DNA from: Ampullaceana balthica
Lineage: Eukaryota; Mollusca; Gastropoda; Lymnaeidae
Reading direction: 5' to 3'
Assembly (NCBI GenBank): GCA_944989445.1
Contig: CALYLW010000681.1
Span: 1 to 64,000, forward strand
Length of the DNA: 64,000 nucleotides
Under the pieces are notes generated by a model. The model was not told where the DNA came from and searched no databases. It saw only the letters and a list, made by a program, of their open reading frames with translations. This document shows positions 34,689 through 46,100 of this stretch, piece after piece. The number at the start of each line of letters is the position of its first letter. Positions within the stretch are counted from its first letter, which is position 1. Both the position numbers and the translations under genes were made by a program.

Positions 34689-37017
34689 TGCCTCAAAATT
34701 TTCGACGTCATGCTCGCTATTCGCCTTATACTTATACTTCTTTGTTTCTTATGGAAATGCAAATTTATATTTAATGAATCAGCGATGTAGAAACGATACC
34801 ATTGAAATACTACTATAGTACAGTGGTGTAAAAACAATGAGCAGAAGGGTGCCAAAGTGAATTTATTATTTTTGTTTTGGAAAAGTTGGGGGGGGGGAAT
34901 AAACAAAGTCTTATAAAGATTCAGGGTTCTAATCGTATGATGACAAGACGGGTTATTTCTAGTTCACATCTTGCAACTTTTGTAATAATCCAAACTTTCC
35001 TGGACTTGCCCTTGTTTAGTGGGAACCCTCCCCCAGCATTTATTTTTTGTTATTTTAGTGAAAATCCTTCAACTATTGAAATATTTTTAAAAAAAGAAGA
35101 AAAAAAAGAATATGGCAGGTTTTAATTTTATTTTAAAGTATGATGGGGCTAGAAGTGGAGACATGTTTGAGTGGGGATTAGATATACAACATTTGCTCGT
35201 CTCAATAGCTAACATAGATGTGTGGCGTATTTCAAAGCCAAAGCCAAGGTCATTTCTGTCATTTCCTGCCCTTCTTAATAATTGTGTTGTGTTCTATTTT
35301 CATTACTTAAACAATTAAAGGAACCAAAAGATGTTTGTTTATATGATTTTTGTTTCATGTTCTAAGAAAAAAGGTATATCAAAATACATTGTGGTTTGTA
35401 GGGGCCGTGTTCTATTTCCGGTTGATTGTTATGTTTTTTAAGGCGTATTTATGTTAAACGTATTTCATAGTATATATTTCAAACGAAAAGTTATAATTTG
35501 ATAAATTATTTGCGAGCCGAAATGTGAACACAGAAGAGCCGCAGTTCAACAAGCTTGGTATAGATATTGTAATAACATTTTCACGGGTAACCGGATGCAT
35601 TTTAAATATCCGAGTAATTGCTCGGCAACAGGTACCCGGGTTGCGGCGTACCCGTTGACAGACCTAATGACTGCAAGTAATAATAATAACCCCCTCCCAG
35701 CCCATGACGGACTATGGGGCATGTGAAGTAGCGTTGCTGCCTGAATTCGTGATGTTGGTGCTAAGCAAATTGCAGGTTTTTACAATTTTAAAGTAGTTAA
35801 TAGTTTGAAGAAAAGGGTAATGCCTAATTAATTCTTGTTAAATAGAATGCAAACGCGTGCATTGTATTTAATAATATACTATACCATTCTAACAATACCT
35901 AAACTAAATTCATCGACTGGATATATGTAAAGGGCAGTTTCTTAAAAGAACATAGATACGAAAAATACCTGATTTTAATTTTACTGATAATGAAAAACTA
36001 AAAATCGTCACACATTACAAATGACCTGAGAACAATTTGTTATTATGTTTCAAAATTTAACTCATTAAAAGCATATATTCTAGCAAAGCAACTGACCAGA
36101 GAGATTAACTCAACAAAGAACTGCATTTACAGAAAATTAACAATATATATGACTCATCTGTAGAATGATACGTTGACTATTACGTGTTGAAATTTGATCT
36201 CAATTCGATTGTATTAAAATAGGAATATTTGCCTGCTCAGGTTGTTGGAATTTAATATACACATTGTTTGTGCTGCTCTGGGTATTTAAAGGCATTTGAT
36301 TCTAAAATAATTAATTGCTTTATTCAAAACTTTCAGATCTCAAATCCATCTAATTCATATAATAAGATAGCATTCAATTATAGTTTTATATTTTCTGAAT
36401 TTCATTGTAACAGTCTATAATTTCTCGTTGAGCTTACAAATATTTTAGAATATATTACAAGACAATATTGTTCTTATCGATGCAACATTTCAAGAGCACG
36501 TAGATTATTTCTTTTAAACTCTTACCTAAAATGAAACTAAGTGAATAATAAAACAGTTTTGGTAGAGGGTTAAAATATTTAAGCAGTTTCTTTTTCGGAA
36601 TATATTATTGATGCTTTAAGAGATGTTTGTCTTATCAACAACCCATTTGTCTATGATAGATCAGCATATTTTAAGAAATCAATATTAAATTCTATTTTTA
36701 AATTGTTAACTGTTATAAAATATCTCCTGTTATACGTTTCATGTTTCAAATCTTGCAATGTTATTTTGATACGCTTTGCATTGCTTTGAAATTGAGCTGA
36801 AATTCGGCACAGACCTGTATCATCGATGACTAAGAAATATTATAAAATTTCATTTAATTGCTCAGTCGGCTGTCAAGTTATGAGCATTTCGGTGCAACTT
36901 TTATTTTTCACAATTAACTCAATCGTCTTCCAAGGGTAAAATACAATTTAAGGGAAAAAGGATTTTCTTTAAAACGATACGAGCTAACACTTCTAAGAAA
37001 TAAAACACCGTCAAGAA

Positions 37018-38075
37018 GGGGTAGCCTCTATGGGGCTCGACGGACGAGTAGGGTCACGGCTTGCGGACCTGACCGCGACCCTCGACCAGAAACCGACAAC
37101 TCCTGACAGGCAATGCCGAAGTCAGAAATGTTAGGTTTTAGGTGCTAGTCACATATGATTACAGTCGCTGTACGGATCTTAGACACATTATTTAGATTAG
37201 GGCTGCGGAGATTAATGATTAATTTCTCGATTTATCGTTTACATTTTTTAACGATAACATTATTTTTAACGATTAATCGACCCATCAATTACAAATTATT
37301 AGAAGTCATCAAGTAAAAAAATACAAATAAAATAATAGTGGCCAATAAATAATAAATTTCATCACTTGAAGAACTTGAACCAAATAATGTCAACACAATT
37401 GGCTTTTTGGGTAGTTGGTTTAAAGATAACATATAAAAGAAATATTTCAGTGTTATTTAGATTTTCAACAAGAACGTTTAATAAGTGTAATTTGTGACAT
37501 CATAAATTTTAATTTTTGGCTTTAATCAAAATTAATGATTAATTAATCGTTAATTTTTCAAAAGTTAAAGCTTAAATTTAAATTAATCGTTAACAGCCCT
37601 AATTTAGATGCCATGTCGACTATAAGAACCAAAGTACCGGGTTACTCCGAAGCCACGGTTTCGTCCCCTTCATTTCACTAGCAACGTCATTGAGAGGTGC
37701 CGGTTTAGTACCAGAAGCGCAAGTACTGATTAGCAAAAGGAACTGCGAAGAACGCAGCGGACGTCAGCTCAAAGGAAACCTCCCAGTGGGGGTTGCGCTC
37801 TAGGTAGGTCATTGATGATCCCCCGCTAAGCGGCGGTCCTAACCATTGAGACTCGTGTGCTTTGCCTGGGTGGCGCCAAAGTGGTAGCGGGTCGTTGTAG
37901 GGAATTCAACCCCTCTTTGTGAGGTCAACTTTAGTGGGAGGCATATTCGACTTTCAGTCCTGGATGCCCAGGTGGCTACTTCAGAAGCGACAGCTGCGGA
38001 AGGGGGGGGGGTTCCCAACTGTTTTGTTCACTTGTGGGAAGGGCCCAGATATCTGGGAGAGACATCCAGGAAGAC
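37018..38075 (-). repeat. Interspersed repeat family G, reverse copy, split by a MITE
   Basis: Matches, in reverse, the plus-strand copy at 43240-43960 over nearly its full length (GTACAGCG, ACCAAAGTACC, GTCATTG and GGAGGCAT landmarks) and the shorter copy at 53920-54180. It is GC-richer than the surroundings and noncoding. The 405-bp MITE at 37198-37602 sits inside it. The family is not one I recognise. Confidence 0.8.
37198..37602. mobile_element. hAT-type MITE with perfect target duplication
   Basis: Inverted ends TAGGGCTG and CAGCCCTA, flanked by perfect 8-bp ATTTAGAT duplications (37190-37197 and 37603-37610). The interior is AT-rich and palindromic, with ATTAATGATTAATT and ATTAATCGTTAA motifs. 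The uninterrupted family G copy at 43.7-43.8 kb supports a clean insertion. Confidence 0.93.
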
Positions 38076-39166
38076 CCACGAAGAACACTAGGCTTGGGGC
38101 TTATGATTTCCTTCCATATGTAAGTCATTAAGAAATAAACACTATTTTAAAAATATAATTTTACCATTGTACAGACGATTGTAACGTTAAAACATGATAA
38201 AGAATGAGACTTTGAAAGTACATTTTAACAAATTTTAAATTATAAAAGTATGTAAATAAAATTGGTAAAAAGAGGAATTTTTAAAACACGCACTTATTTT
38301 TGCAGCCCATGACCGAAACATGCCATCTTGCGTCACTTTATTGTGTCTATAATGGTTTCTTGACTACCCTCAAATGGAGATTATTTTGTCCCAGACATAC
38401 GCATTGGTCTTGCGTACTAGATAAAGGATCTGGAGAACTTTTCTCATGCATTTTGTTCAAAAACCTGCAGCTTGCTTTCAATAGTTGCCAGTAGTGTCCA
38501 AGTCTGACGTCAATATAGGACACTGGTTTTAACGAGAGCTCTGTATAACCTGAGCTTTGTTGCAATGATAATGTTATTGCTGGTCAATATTAATATTAAT
38601 CACTAAAATTATTTTAAAACGCAACGATTTTTTAACAGACTGCTATAAACTCATCACCGAAATCTAAATCCAACTGAAAAGATAGAGAATGTTTGTATTT
38701 GTTGTGTGGCTGGTAGTGGTGGCAGGGTTAGATAAACAACATCGGCCCGTCTCACCAACCAGCTATCTCAATGTGCTCGGAATTTCAAATCCAAGTTAGA
38801 TTAATCTCAATTCAATAATAATACAGGTCCACTTTATTCCCGCCGGCGTGGCAGGTGTTTTGAGTATTTTCTCATTCTCAGAAACTAATATTTACATTTG
38901 AAATTATATTTGTTGAAAAAAATTTATGAAAATACATAGAATTTTGTTATAAACATTTTTCTATTTCCTGTTAACCATTATTTATTTTTATTTAAGAATG
39001 TTCTTATTTCACGTATTTCCTGATATTCAATGTCATTATCATACTATTATACTTAACATTTCGAATCGTATTAACGTTAAACATACACTGAAAAGTGAAT
39101 TTATACAAATTTAAAGTAATCAAATGTTCTTTTTTGTTGTTTTTTTAAAAAATCTTTTTTCTACAG

Positions 39167-39226
39167 TGGGAGACGAGGATCAATACATTTATCCAGTTGC
39201 CGAGGCACCAATCATGCAAACATAAA
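39167..39226 (+). pseudogene. Linker-exon copy with a stop codon
   Basis: Preceded by TTTTTTCTACAG and followed by GTATG, this segment is exactly 60 nt, as is exon 5 of the intact gene (51520-51579). The flanking introns align too. In the inherited phase it reads an acidic 19-residue linker ending in TAA where the intact exon has CAA. It belongs to the upstream relic. Confidence 0.85.
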
Positions 39227-39594
39227 GTATGTTTTTTTTCAATTATTGATCTACATATATGAATATATAATAAACATAATAATAAATCGATTAGAAATTA
39301 AAGGGTTATCACGTTGAGCACTTTCACACTCCTTAAGAAAATATATTTGTATCCGATTCTTGAGACACACACTTAAAATATATGATCTTTGCATTTATAC
39401 GTCGTAATGCAATAATAATGCAATCTCACCAACCAGCTTGTATGTGATGTAGTACTTGGTATCTGTTATGTAAAAGTTATTTTAATTAAGTCATTGTGTT
39501 TTATTATTTTATTTTCTTGACTCTTCATTGTTGTTTGATTTACTTCTCTGTCTATATCTAATGTTGAAATATTTGGTTTTATAACGTTTCGACC

Positions 39595-39770
39595 ACATAC
39601 GACTCGAACCCGGACAGTTTGAATATGCTGATTCGACCACAGGGCGTTTCGACCCCGGTTTATTCGACCAGGGACTGTTCGAATACGGATTATTTGATAC
39701 CAGACAGTTAGAAAACAAGATGTTTATGACCCCAACTCGTTTGGACCCCCGACGGTTTCAATTCTACATC
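39595..39770. repeat. TTCGACC-type minisatellite, copy 1
   Basis: About ten imperfect 15-18-bp units such as TTCGACCACAGGGCG and TTCGACCAGGGACTG. The same array recurs at 57005-57120 in the 3' flank of the intact gene, as expected if the duplicated block included the 3' flank. Confidence 0.75.
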
Positions 39771-40036
39771 GAAAAGTATTATTGTTTAAAAAATGTTATA
39801 ATATTTTTGTTTTCGTTGTCAATGGGGTTGGTTCAAGTCACAGTTTAGTCATCACCAAAGCTTCAGCTGCCCCCTCGCTCGTTTAAACTCCTAAATTTAA
39901 TCCAATTTTAATCCTTGAGACACAAATAATGTAAGAGGATTAGTTATTGGCTTTTTACAATGTAAAATAATCGGTAAGCATTTAAATATTAACGGGTGTG
40001 TAACAGATAGGCAAATAATTTCATCATTTTCTGTGG

Positions 40037-40045
40037 TATATATAA
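40037..40045 (+). promoter_or_regulatory. TATA box of the lectin-VWA gene
   Basis: TATATATAA lies 48 bp upstream of the chosen ATG (40093). A start of transcription about 30 bp downstream would leave a 5' leader of roughly 20-25 nt. It also argues against the upstream in-frame ATG at 40033, which falls before the expected transcription start. Confidence 0.6.
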
Positions 40046-40092
40046 CAGAGCATATAGATGGGATTGGCAATCTTGAGATTGAAACTTCCACA

Positions 40093-40159
40093 ATGTTCAT
40101 TCTGTTTCATTTAGTTTTGTTGGCTGCTGGACTTCATGCTGTTGTCCTGCAAACTACAG
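40093..40159 (+). CDS. Exon 1: signal peptide
   Basis: Encodes 22 residues and one base of the next codon (phase 1). Hydrophobic core LFHLVLLAAGL; likely cleavage after the Ala-containing LHA. Donor CAG/GTTCG. Start chosen by the TATA box position. Confidence 0.88.
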
Positions 40160-43100
40160 GTTCGTACAATTTTAAAGTATTTAATAATTCGAAGAAAAAG
40201 CTAATGCCTACTTAATTCATATTACATAGCATGCAGAAGCATGCATTATATTTAATAATATTTTTTTTTCTCAGAATTCAAAAACTAAATTTATCGACTG
40301 GATATCTGTAAAGGGCAATTACTGACACGAACATATAACGAACAATACCTGATTTCAATTTTACTGATGACTAAATAACTATACAAAAAACGTCCCACAT
40401 TACTACTGACCAGATAAATATTTGTTATCATGTATAATAATTAAACTCATTAAAAGCATATATTACAGCAAAGCTATTGCCCAAAGAGATTAAGTCAACA
40501 AAGAACTTCTTTTACAGAAAATTAAAAACATATCACTAATCCTTAGATTAATATGTTGGCTACTTTGTGTTTCAATTAAATCTCATTTTGATTTTATTAA
40601 TATGTAAACAATTGCTTGTTTAGGTTGTTGAATTTATTGTATACATCGTATGTGCTATACTAGTTACTATAATTACATTTATACTTAAAAAATGTAATGC
40701 TTTTTTCCAAACTTTCAGATGTCAAATACAACGTCTTTATTTCAGAGGATTATATTCAATAATAGTTTTCTATTTTCTTAAGTTCATTATAATTGCATGC
40801 AATATCTCGTTGAACTTACAAATATTTTAGAATTTATTCCAGGACAATTTTGTCATATCAAAGCAACATTTCAAGAGGTAAATGTATAACATAAAAACCG
40901 GGTATTAGTAGTCCTGACAGGACGTAACACAACAGCGAACGTTTCGGCAAAGATCCTTCCTCAACGGACAAATAGTACACAAATGAAACGAATATAACGA
41001 AATAATAAAAACACTTATATGCGGTGAAATCCAAGTTGTCCAGTAGAGATCATCCACCACACAATGACATTTGCATAGAGATTCGAATTTCAAGTAAACT
41101 AGTTCATATTATGGAGTTATCTTATTTATTACAGACAATACTATACATAAGATTACCGTGTTCTATGCTTATCATGATTTATGTCTAGCATTGCATTTCC
41201 CCCACATTTAAAGGATGATAGTGTCTTTGTTTTCCATGTTTGTTAATGAAAAAAAGAGAACTAGTACCTGTTTGCTCTTGCATACAGAATAAGAAAAGTT
41301 GTTAAAAATATCATTTAAGTATCTATATTAGGATTGTTTAGATTTCTTTGTGTTGTATTTCATCATCATCATCATCATCAAAGGCTCTCCATGCAACCCG
41401 GTTCTGATCCAGCCTCTCCAACTGCGCCCACTCTTGTTGGTGACTTCCTCCAGTTCCCTTCTCCTGGTCGTTCTGGGTTGAACTCTTTTTCTCTTGCCCT
41501 GGGGGTTCCAAGTGTTGGCTTGACTTGTTATACAGGATGTAGGTTTTCTGAGGGTGTGGCTAATCCAGCTCCATCTGGGCTGGCATATTATATCTCGCAG
41601 ATTTTTTGTCCATCCTGAATACAATGAGGGGTGGGGTGTTTCACGCAACAGTGACAGTAATGAGAGGAGCAAACTGTTTCTCTCATACCATCCTTACAAC
41701 ATCAGGGCTAAATACAGTAATGAGAGGAGCAAACTGTTTCTCTCATACCATCCCCACAACATCAGGGTTAAGACAGTATTGAGAGGAGCAAACGTTTTCT
41801 CCCATACCATCCCCACAACATCAGGGCTAAATACACTAATGAGATGATCAAACTGTTTCTCACATCCATCCCCAAAACATCAGGGCTTAATACATTAATA
41901 AGAGTAGAAAACTGTTTCTCATATACCTACCCTCAAAATCACGGATAAAGAAATCGTTTTGAAAACGAGCGATCTTTCTCGCGGATTTGAGACTAACAAC
42001 ATATTCTTCGCCCCACCCCTGCAGACTTGCTTGTTAATAGCTGCCTTTGTATCCCATTCTCCCATCTGGGTACTTATCTATGCGGTTGTCGTCGTTGCAA
42101 GACTTGCCCCTTTGTTACCCAGACGAACCAGATTGTCTTCCCTAAAGTATATTAAACATTAGGAACGACTTACTTTGCACAAGCCATAATGTGTTCTACT
42201 CCATTGTTTGTAAGCGCTGCTCTTTGAAATACGTAGGTAAGACGGGGAGGTTACTCTCCTGTCGTATCGCAGAGAATAAACGTGCGATTACACAAGATAG
42301 TGGCATGTTTCCCGACACTTCAATGGTCGCGACCATATGGGCGTCGATGACCTGTCAGTCACCGCCGTGGTCTCTTGCATTTACACACATGGCAGGGTCA
42401 GTCTGGAGAAATGACTAATCAAAGAGTATGGGACTTGCACCACATGGATGAATGTTGTGTTTGCATTTAGAATCTAATTTATTTGCCAAACCCTATATCT
42501 CCTTTTCTGTATAAACTTGTACTACTCTCTTCCTACTATTGCTGTCATTGACTCTTTACCATTTCACCGCAGCTAAGTGTTTATTTTTTTTAATGTTCGT
42601 TTTATTTGTGTACTATTTGTTCGTTGACGAAGGAACTTTGCAGAAACGTTCTCTGCTGTGTTACGTCCTGTAAGTTTAACTAATACCCTGTTTACATGTT
42701 ATCCATCTAATAATGGGATTGTCAGGCACAATTCATGAAGAGAGTTAAGGCCTAGCCTCACAAATTGACGTTTTTGTCTATGTCAATGCAGTCTTTGTCT
42801 CCAGATTTAGCATTAAAGCTTGCTTAAAACAATTTCTTCGATAAACGAAAATGGACCAGAATTTTTATTCCGTACTTAACATTTGTCACTATGGTTTGGC
42901 GATTTGTATGTGTGTGTATGATGAAGCTTTTATTTTACTTCATGATATTTAATATAGCAGAATGAACAAAGCCCGTAAACTTCTCTTCAGGCTCTAATTG
43001 TTTCATTTCAAACAACAGCTTGTTCCTGGAGTGGCGCGTTGTCTGTAAACGGAAAATGTTTTAAATACTATGAGGAAGAAAAAACTTTCCAGGAAGCTCG

Positions 43101-46100
43101 GGTAATTGACATTTAACGTGTAACTTTATATATAGTATAGTTTAAAACATTAGCTTAAAATGTGTTTTTTTTTCTCATTAAAAAATTTTTAAAATGTTTT
43201 TTTAAATCGTTCCTTTGTTAATGTTTATAGCACACTTAATATGAACGTACATGTGGAAGAAAATAAGTAGCCCAGAGTTTAGTGCTCTTAATGGGTCTCC
43301 CCGGTAATTCCCCTCAGCTACCCCAACCCCCAAAGGTACTCAACAGTGAAGAGCGCCCCCTCCCCCCTAAGCGGTCGCTTCTGAAGCGGCGTCTGGACAT
43401 TCAGGACGTGGTGGAAAAATGCCTCCCACTTAAATTGACCTCACAAGGAGGGGTATAATTTTTCCTACGTCGACTCGCTATAACTTTGGCGTTACCCCGG
43501 CAAAACATACGATTCTCTATTATTAAGATGTCGCAAGGCGGGCGGGGGGGACATCAATGGCCTACCAAGGGTGTTACCCCCCCTTTGAAAGGTTTATTCA
43601 TAGATTGCGACCAGCTACGTTCTTCGCAATACCTTCTGCTAATCCGTACTGTCTCTCCTGGCCCTAAACCGGCACCGCTAAATGTCATTGCTAGTGAGGG
43701 ATACCAAACGATCATTACGGAATAAACCAACCCTCAAGTGGTACTTTGGTTTTTAGCTTCGGGATTACATCCAATGCTCAGCCTAAGATCCGTACAGCGA
43801 CTGTAATCATATATGACTAGCAACGAACACCTAAAATAATGGACTTTCGTATTGCCTGCCAGGAGGTGTCGTTTTCGGACTGCGGCCAACTCCGCTACCC
43901 TACTCGTCTGTCGAGCCACGTTGAGGCCAACACTTCTCGATGACTCTTTATTATGCATATGTGCCTTGCTATGTCGTATAAATGTGTTTTTAAAAATAAA
44001 ATATGATGTATGTAAAAGTAAATTCCATTCGTGATTTCCATTTTAGGATTACTGTGAGTCTATTCCAGGAGGAGGTATGCTTGCTAAGTTTGATTCAGAC
44101 GATGATCTTCTTCGGCTAGATCTTTCCAGTTGGCCTAATGAAGTTTATTGTAAGTTTTAAATGCTCATTATCACCTAATAATTTCCCTTTTGATATATTA
44201 ACATTATTTTTATTTCATTCGTATTCAGCTTTTAAGTTGAAAGGCAGTTTTTCCACTTCAAGTAAGATTTATGGCATAATTTATTGCAGAGCCGTCAGAC
44301 AAGAATCTATTTACTCTATTAGTATATTGTCAAACCTAAATCCCTGTACCGCAGCAAACTATTTTAAATGTTCCATTTGTTTAAAAGTATAGAGTACAAA
44401 AACCCTTGTTATAAGATTTCATCCTGACCTAGAAAAATTAAATATATATTTTTATGTTCAATTGCAAATGATACATGTATTTAGCTTTTAATACATCATA
44501 ATCTATAAATATCAGGGGTGGGCAAACTATTTCTGCAGAGGGCCGGATTGAAAACTTTATTGCTACAGTTGGGCCGCATACATATTTTGTCTACTTCAAT
44601 TACAATTGACAACGTGTAAATATAAATAAATGATAATAAACATGTTCTTGTCATTTTATTTCACATTCACACTCAATGAGACATGCAAATTACATTTTAA
44701 AATACAAACTAAAACAGTTTCTAATTTGATAAATAGATTCTACTATGCATTATTCTTTTAACAAAAGTTTATATTTACCTGTTATAATAACTATGAACAA
44801 GTAGGGAAATAATTGACATATAAGCTGACCATAGAGTACAATTATAATGATGAGAAGTAGGTAACTGTTCACAATTTTGGATATTGTTCTTTAACTGTGG
44901 AAACACATTTGCAAATTGCAGTCAGTCAACATCAATCTCTTCTTAGACTTGTTTATTTTCATGATAGAAAAAGCTTGCTCACAGATGAATGTGGACCCAG
45001 ATAGTGACACAAGTTTGGCAGCAAACTTTTTTAAATTGTGGAAATGCTGCTGCTGGCAAACATCCATAAAACTCCATCAGAAGAATTATTTGTCCTAGAG
45101 GTCATAATCTGCTTGTAGGTCAAGGTCAAGCAGTTCTAACTGTATATCCTCTGGGGTGGAATCAGCTGCTGCACTAAATGGTGAACTGATGATGTTGAAG
45201 AGTGTTTCAAGATTCTTGAAGTATTGGAACCTCCTTTCAAATTCCACAGCCAAGGCATCTAACTGAGCCTTGAACTTGTCAGCCTTTTTACCAGAAATGG
45301 TTTTCTGCTTCAGCAAAGGGAAATGGCAAAATCTGTTTTCAATTCCTGTTTTCAGAAATGATTTAACATACACATAAATTTAATGTGCAAACAAGCTGTT
45401 GCCTTGAATTTTGACATTCAATTCAATTAACATTTCCATAATGTCAATGCAAACATGAAGTCTGGCTTTCACTCATTAACAATGTTAGTATCAAAGTTAT
45501 ACAAACAAAACACTTCATCTCCAGGAACATAACATCTATTTCTTCCTTGAGATCCTACACTCGCCTCAAATACTTGCCAAGGCTCAGCCAGCGGACAAAG
45601 CTGTGGTCGATAATATCATAATATTCAGTTTCCAAATCTTCAAGCAGTGCCTTAAAAAGACTGTGGTTAAGTGTCTTGGCTCTGATGAGGTTTATCACAC
45701 TGACAACTTGGTAAACAACTTGCTTGATATTCAACGCACTTTTTTCGCATACTTTCCTGATGGATGACACAATGGTGAAGTAAGAGTGTATGGTCAGGAT
45801 GTTCTTCTTTTTCTTCGTTTTTTAAATCCCTTACATTAACTTCACCGCCCGTCTCTGTCGTCATCTCTCTCTGTCTGTCTTGGGCGGGCGGAAAAACAAA
45901 AGTAAAAATTGACCCACTTCCCATGATCTAATCGAGCTGAAATTTGGCACACAGACCCATCTCACGCAACAATGACTCGTATCAAAATTTCAGATCGATC
46001 TAACGTACCGTAATTAAATTAATGCATTTTTAGTTTATCCTTATATAACGTATGAAATTAAAATTCACTGTTTGTTATTGGTTTTTTTTTCCACGTTAGA

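Larger units (their letters stand above)
34215..35666. mobile_element. hAT-like non-autonomous element with TACCCGGGT subterminal motif
   Basis: The left end TAGGGCTGTCAA followed by GATACCCGGGTTACCCGTT mirrors the right end GGTACCCGGGTTG...TACCCGTTGACAGACCTA. Flanks TCGACTGC (34207-34214) and ATGACTGC (35667-35674) match at 6 of 8 positions, consistent with an aged 8-bp duplication. Inside, a GGCCGTTTTGACC-type minisatellite occurs in both orientations. No transposase. Confidence 0.72.
35720..39490 (+). pseudogene. Upstream relic of a lectin-VWA gene copy
   Basis: Three blocks align in order with the intact gene downstream. A decayed signal-peptide exon ends LSKLQ-like at about 35732-35775, with an in-frame TGA. 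Intron 1 sequence (35776-36500) matches 40160-40870. The block 38700-39480 matches 51070-51790 and contains the linker exon. No VWA exon is present: intron 5-like sequence runs directly into sequence matching the 3' flank of the intact gene (39450-39760 with 56870-57130). The CTLD exons were not found, and the middle is occupied by a family G repeat and a MITE. The copy is nonfunctional. Confidence 0.82.
40880..42710 (+). mobile_element. Penelope-like element fragment in intron 1
   Basis: The right part (41640-42710) carries a degraded GIY-YIG nuclease and a 3' end GTTACGTCCTGTAAGTTTAA...ACATGTTATCC. The left edge (40880-41030) is an inverted copy of that same 3' end (AACGTTTCGGCAAAGATCC, GGACGTAAC). 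The structure is thus bounded by inverted ends, as known for many Penelope insertions. The RT domain is missing and a LINE tail is inserted at 41350-41640. Confidence 0.78.

Noticed and set aside
38285..38494. Possible exon after TTTTTGCAG encoding a Cys-containing segment
   Set aside because: It lies inside the upstream relic, but no convincing match to CTLD or VWA exons could be made by eye.
40033..40092. Upstream in-frame ATG giving 20 extra residues before the signal peptide
   Set aside because: It overlaps the region just before the TATA box and would bury the hydrophobic signal core; the start at 40093 fits better.
41334..41618. 94-codon plus-strand frame with a His run
   Set aside because: Antisense of a LINE tail; the His run is the (CAT)n 3' tail.
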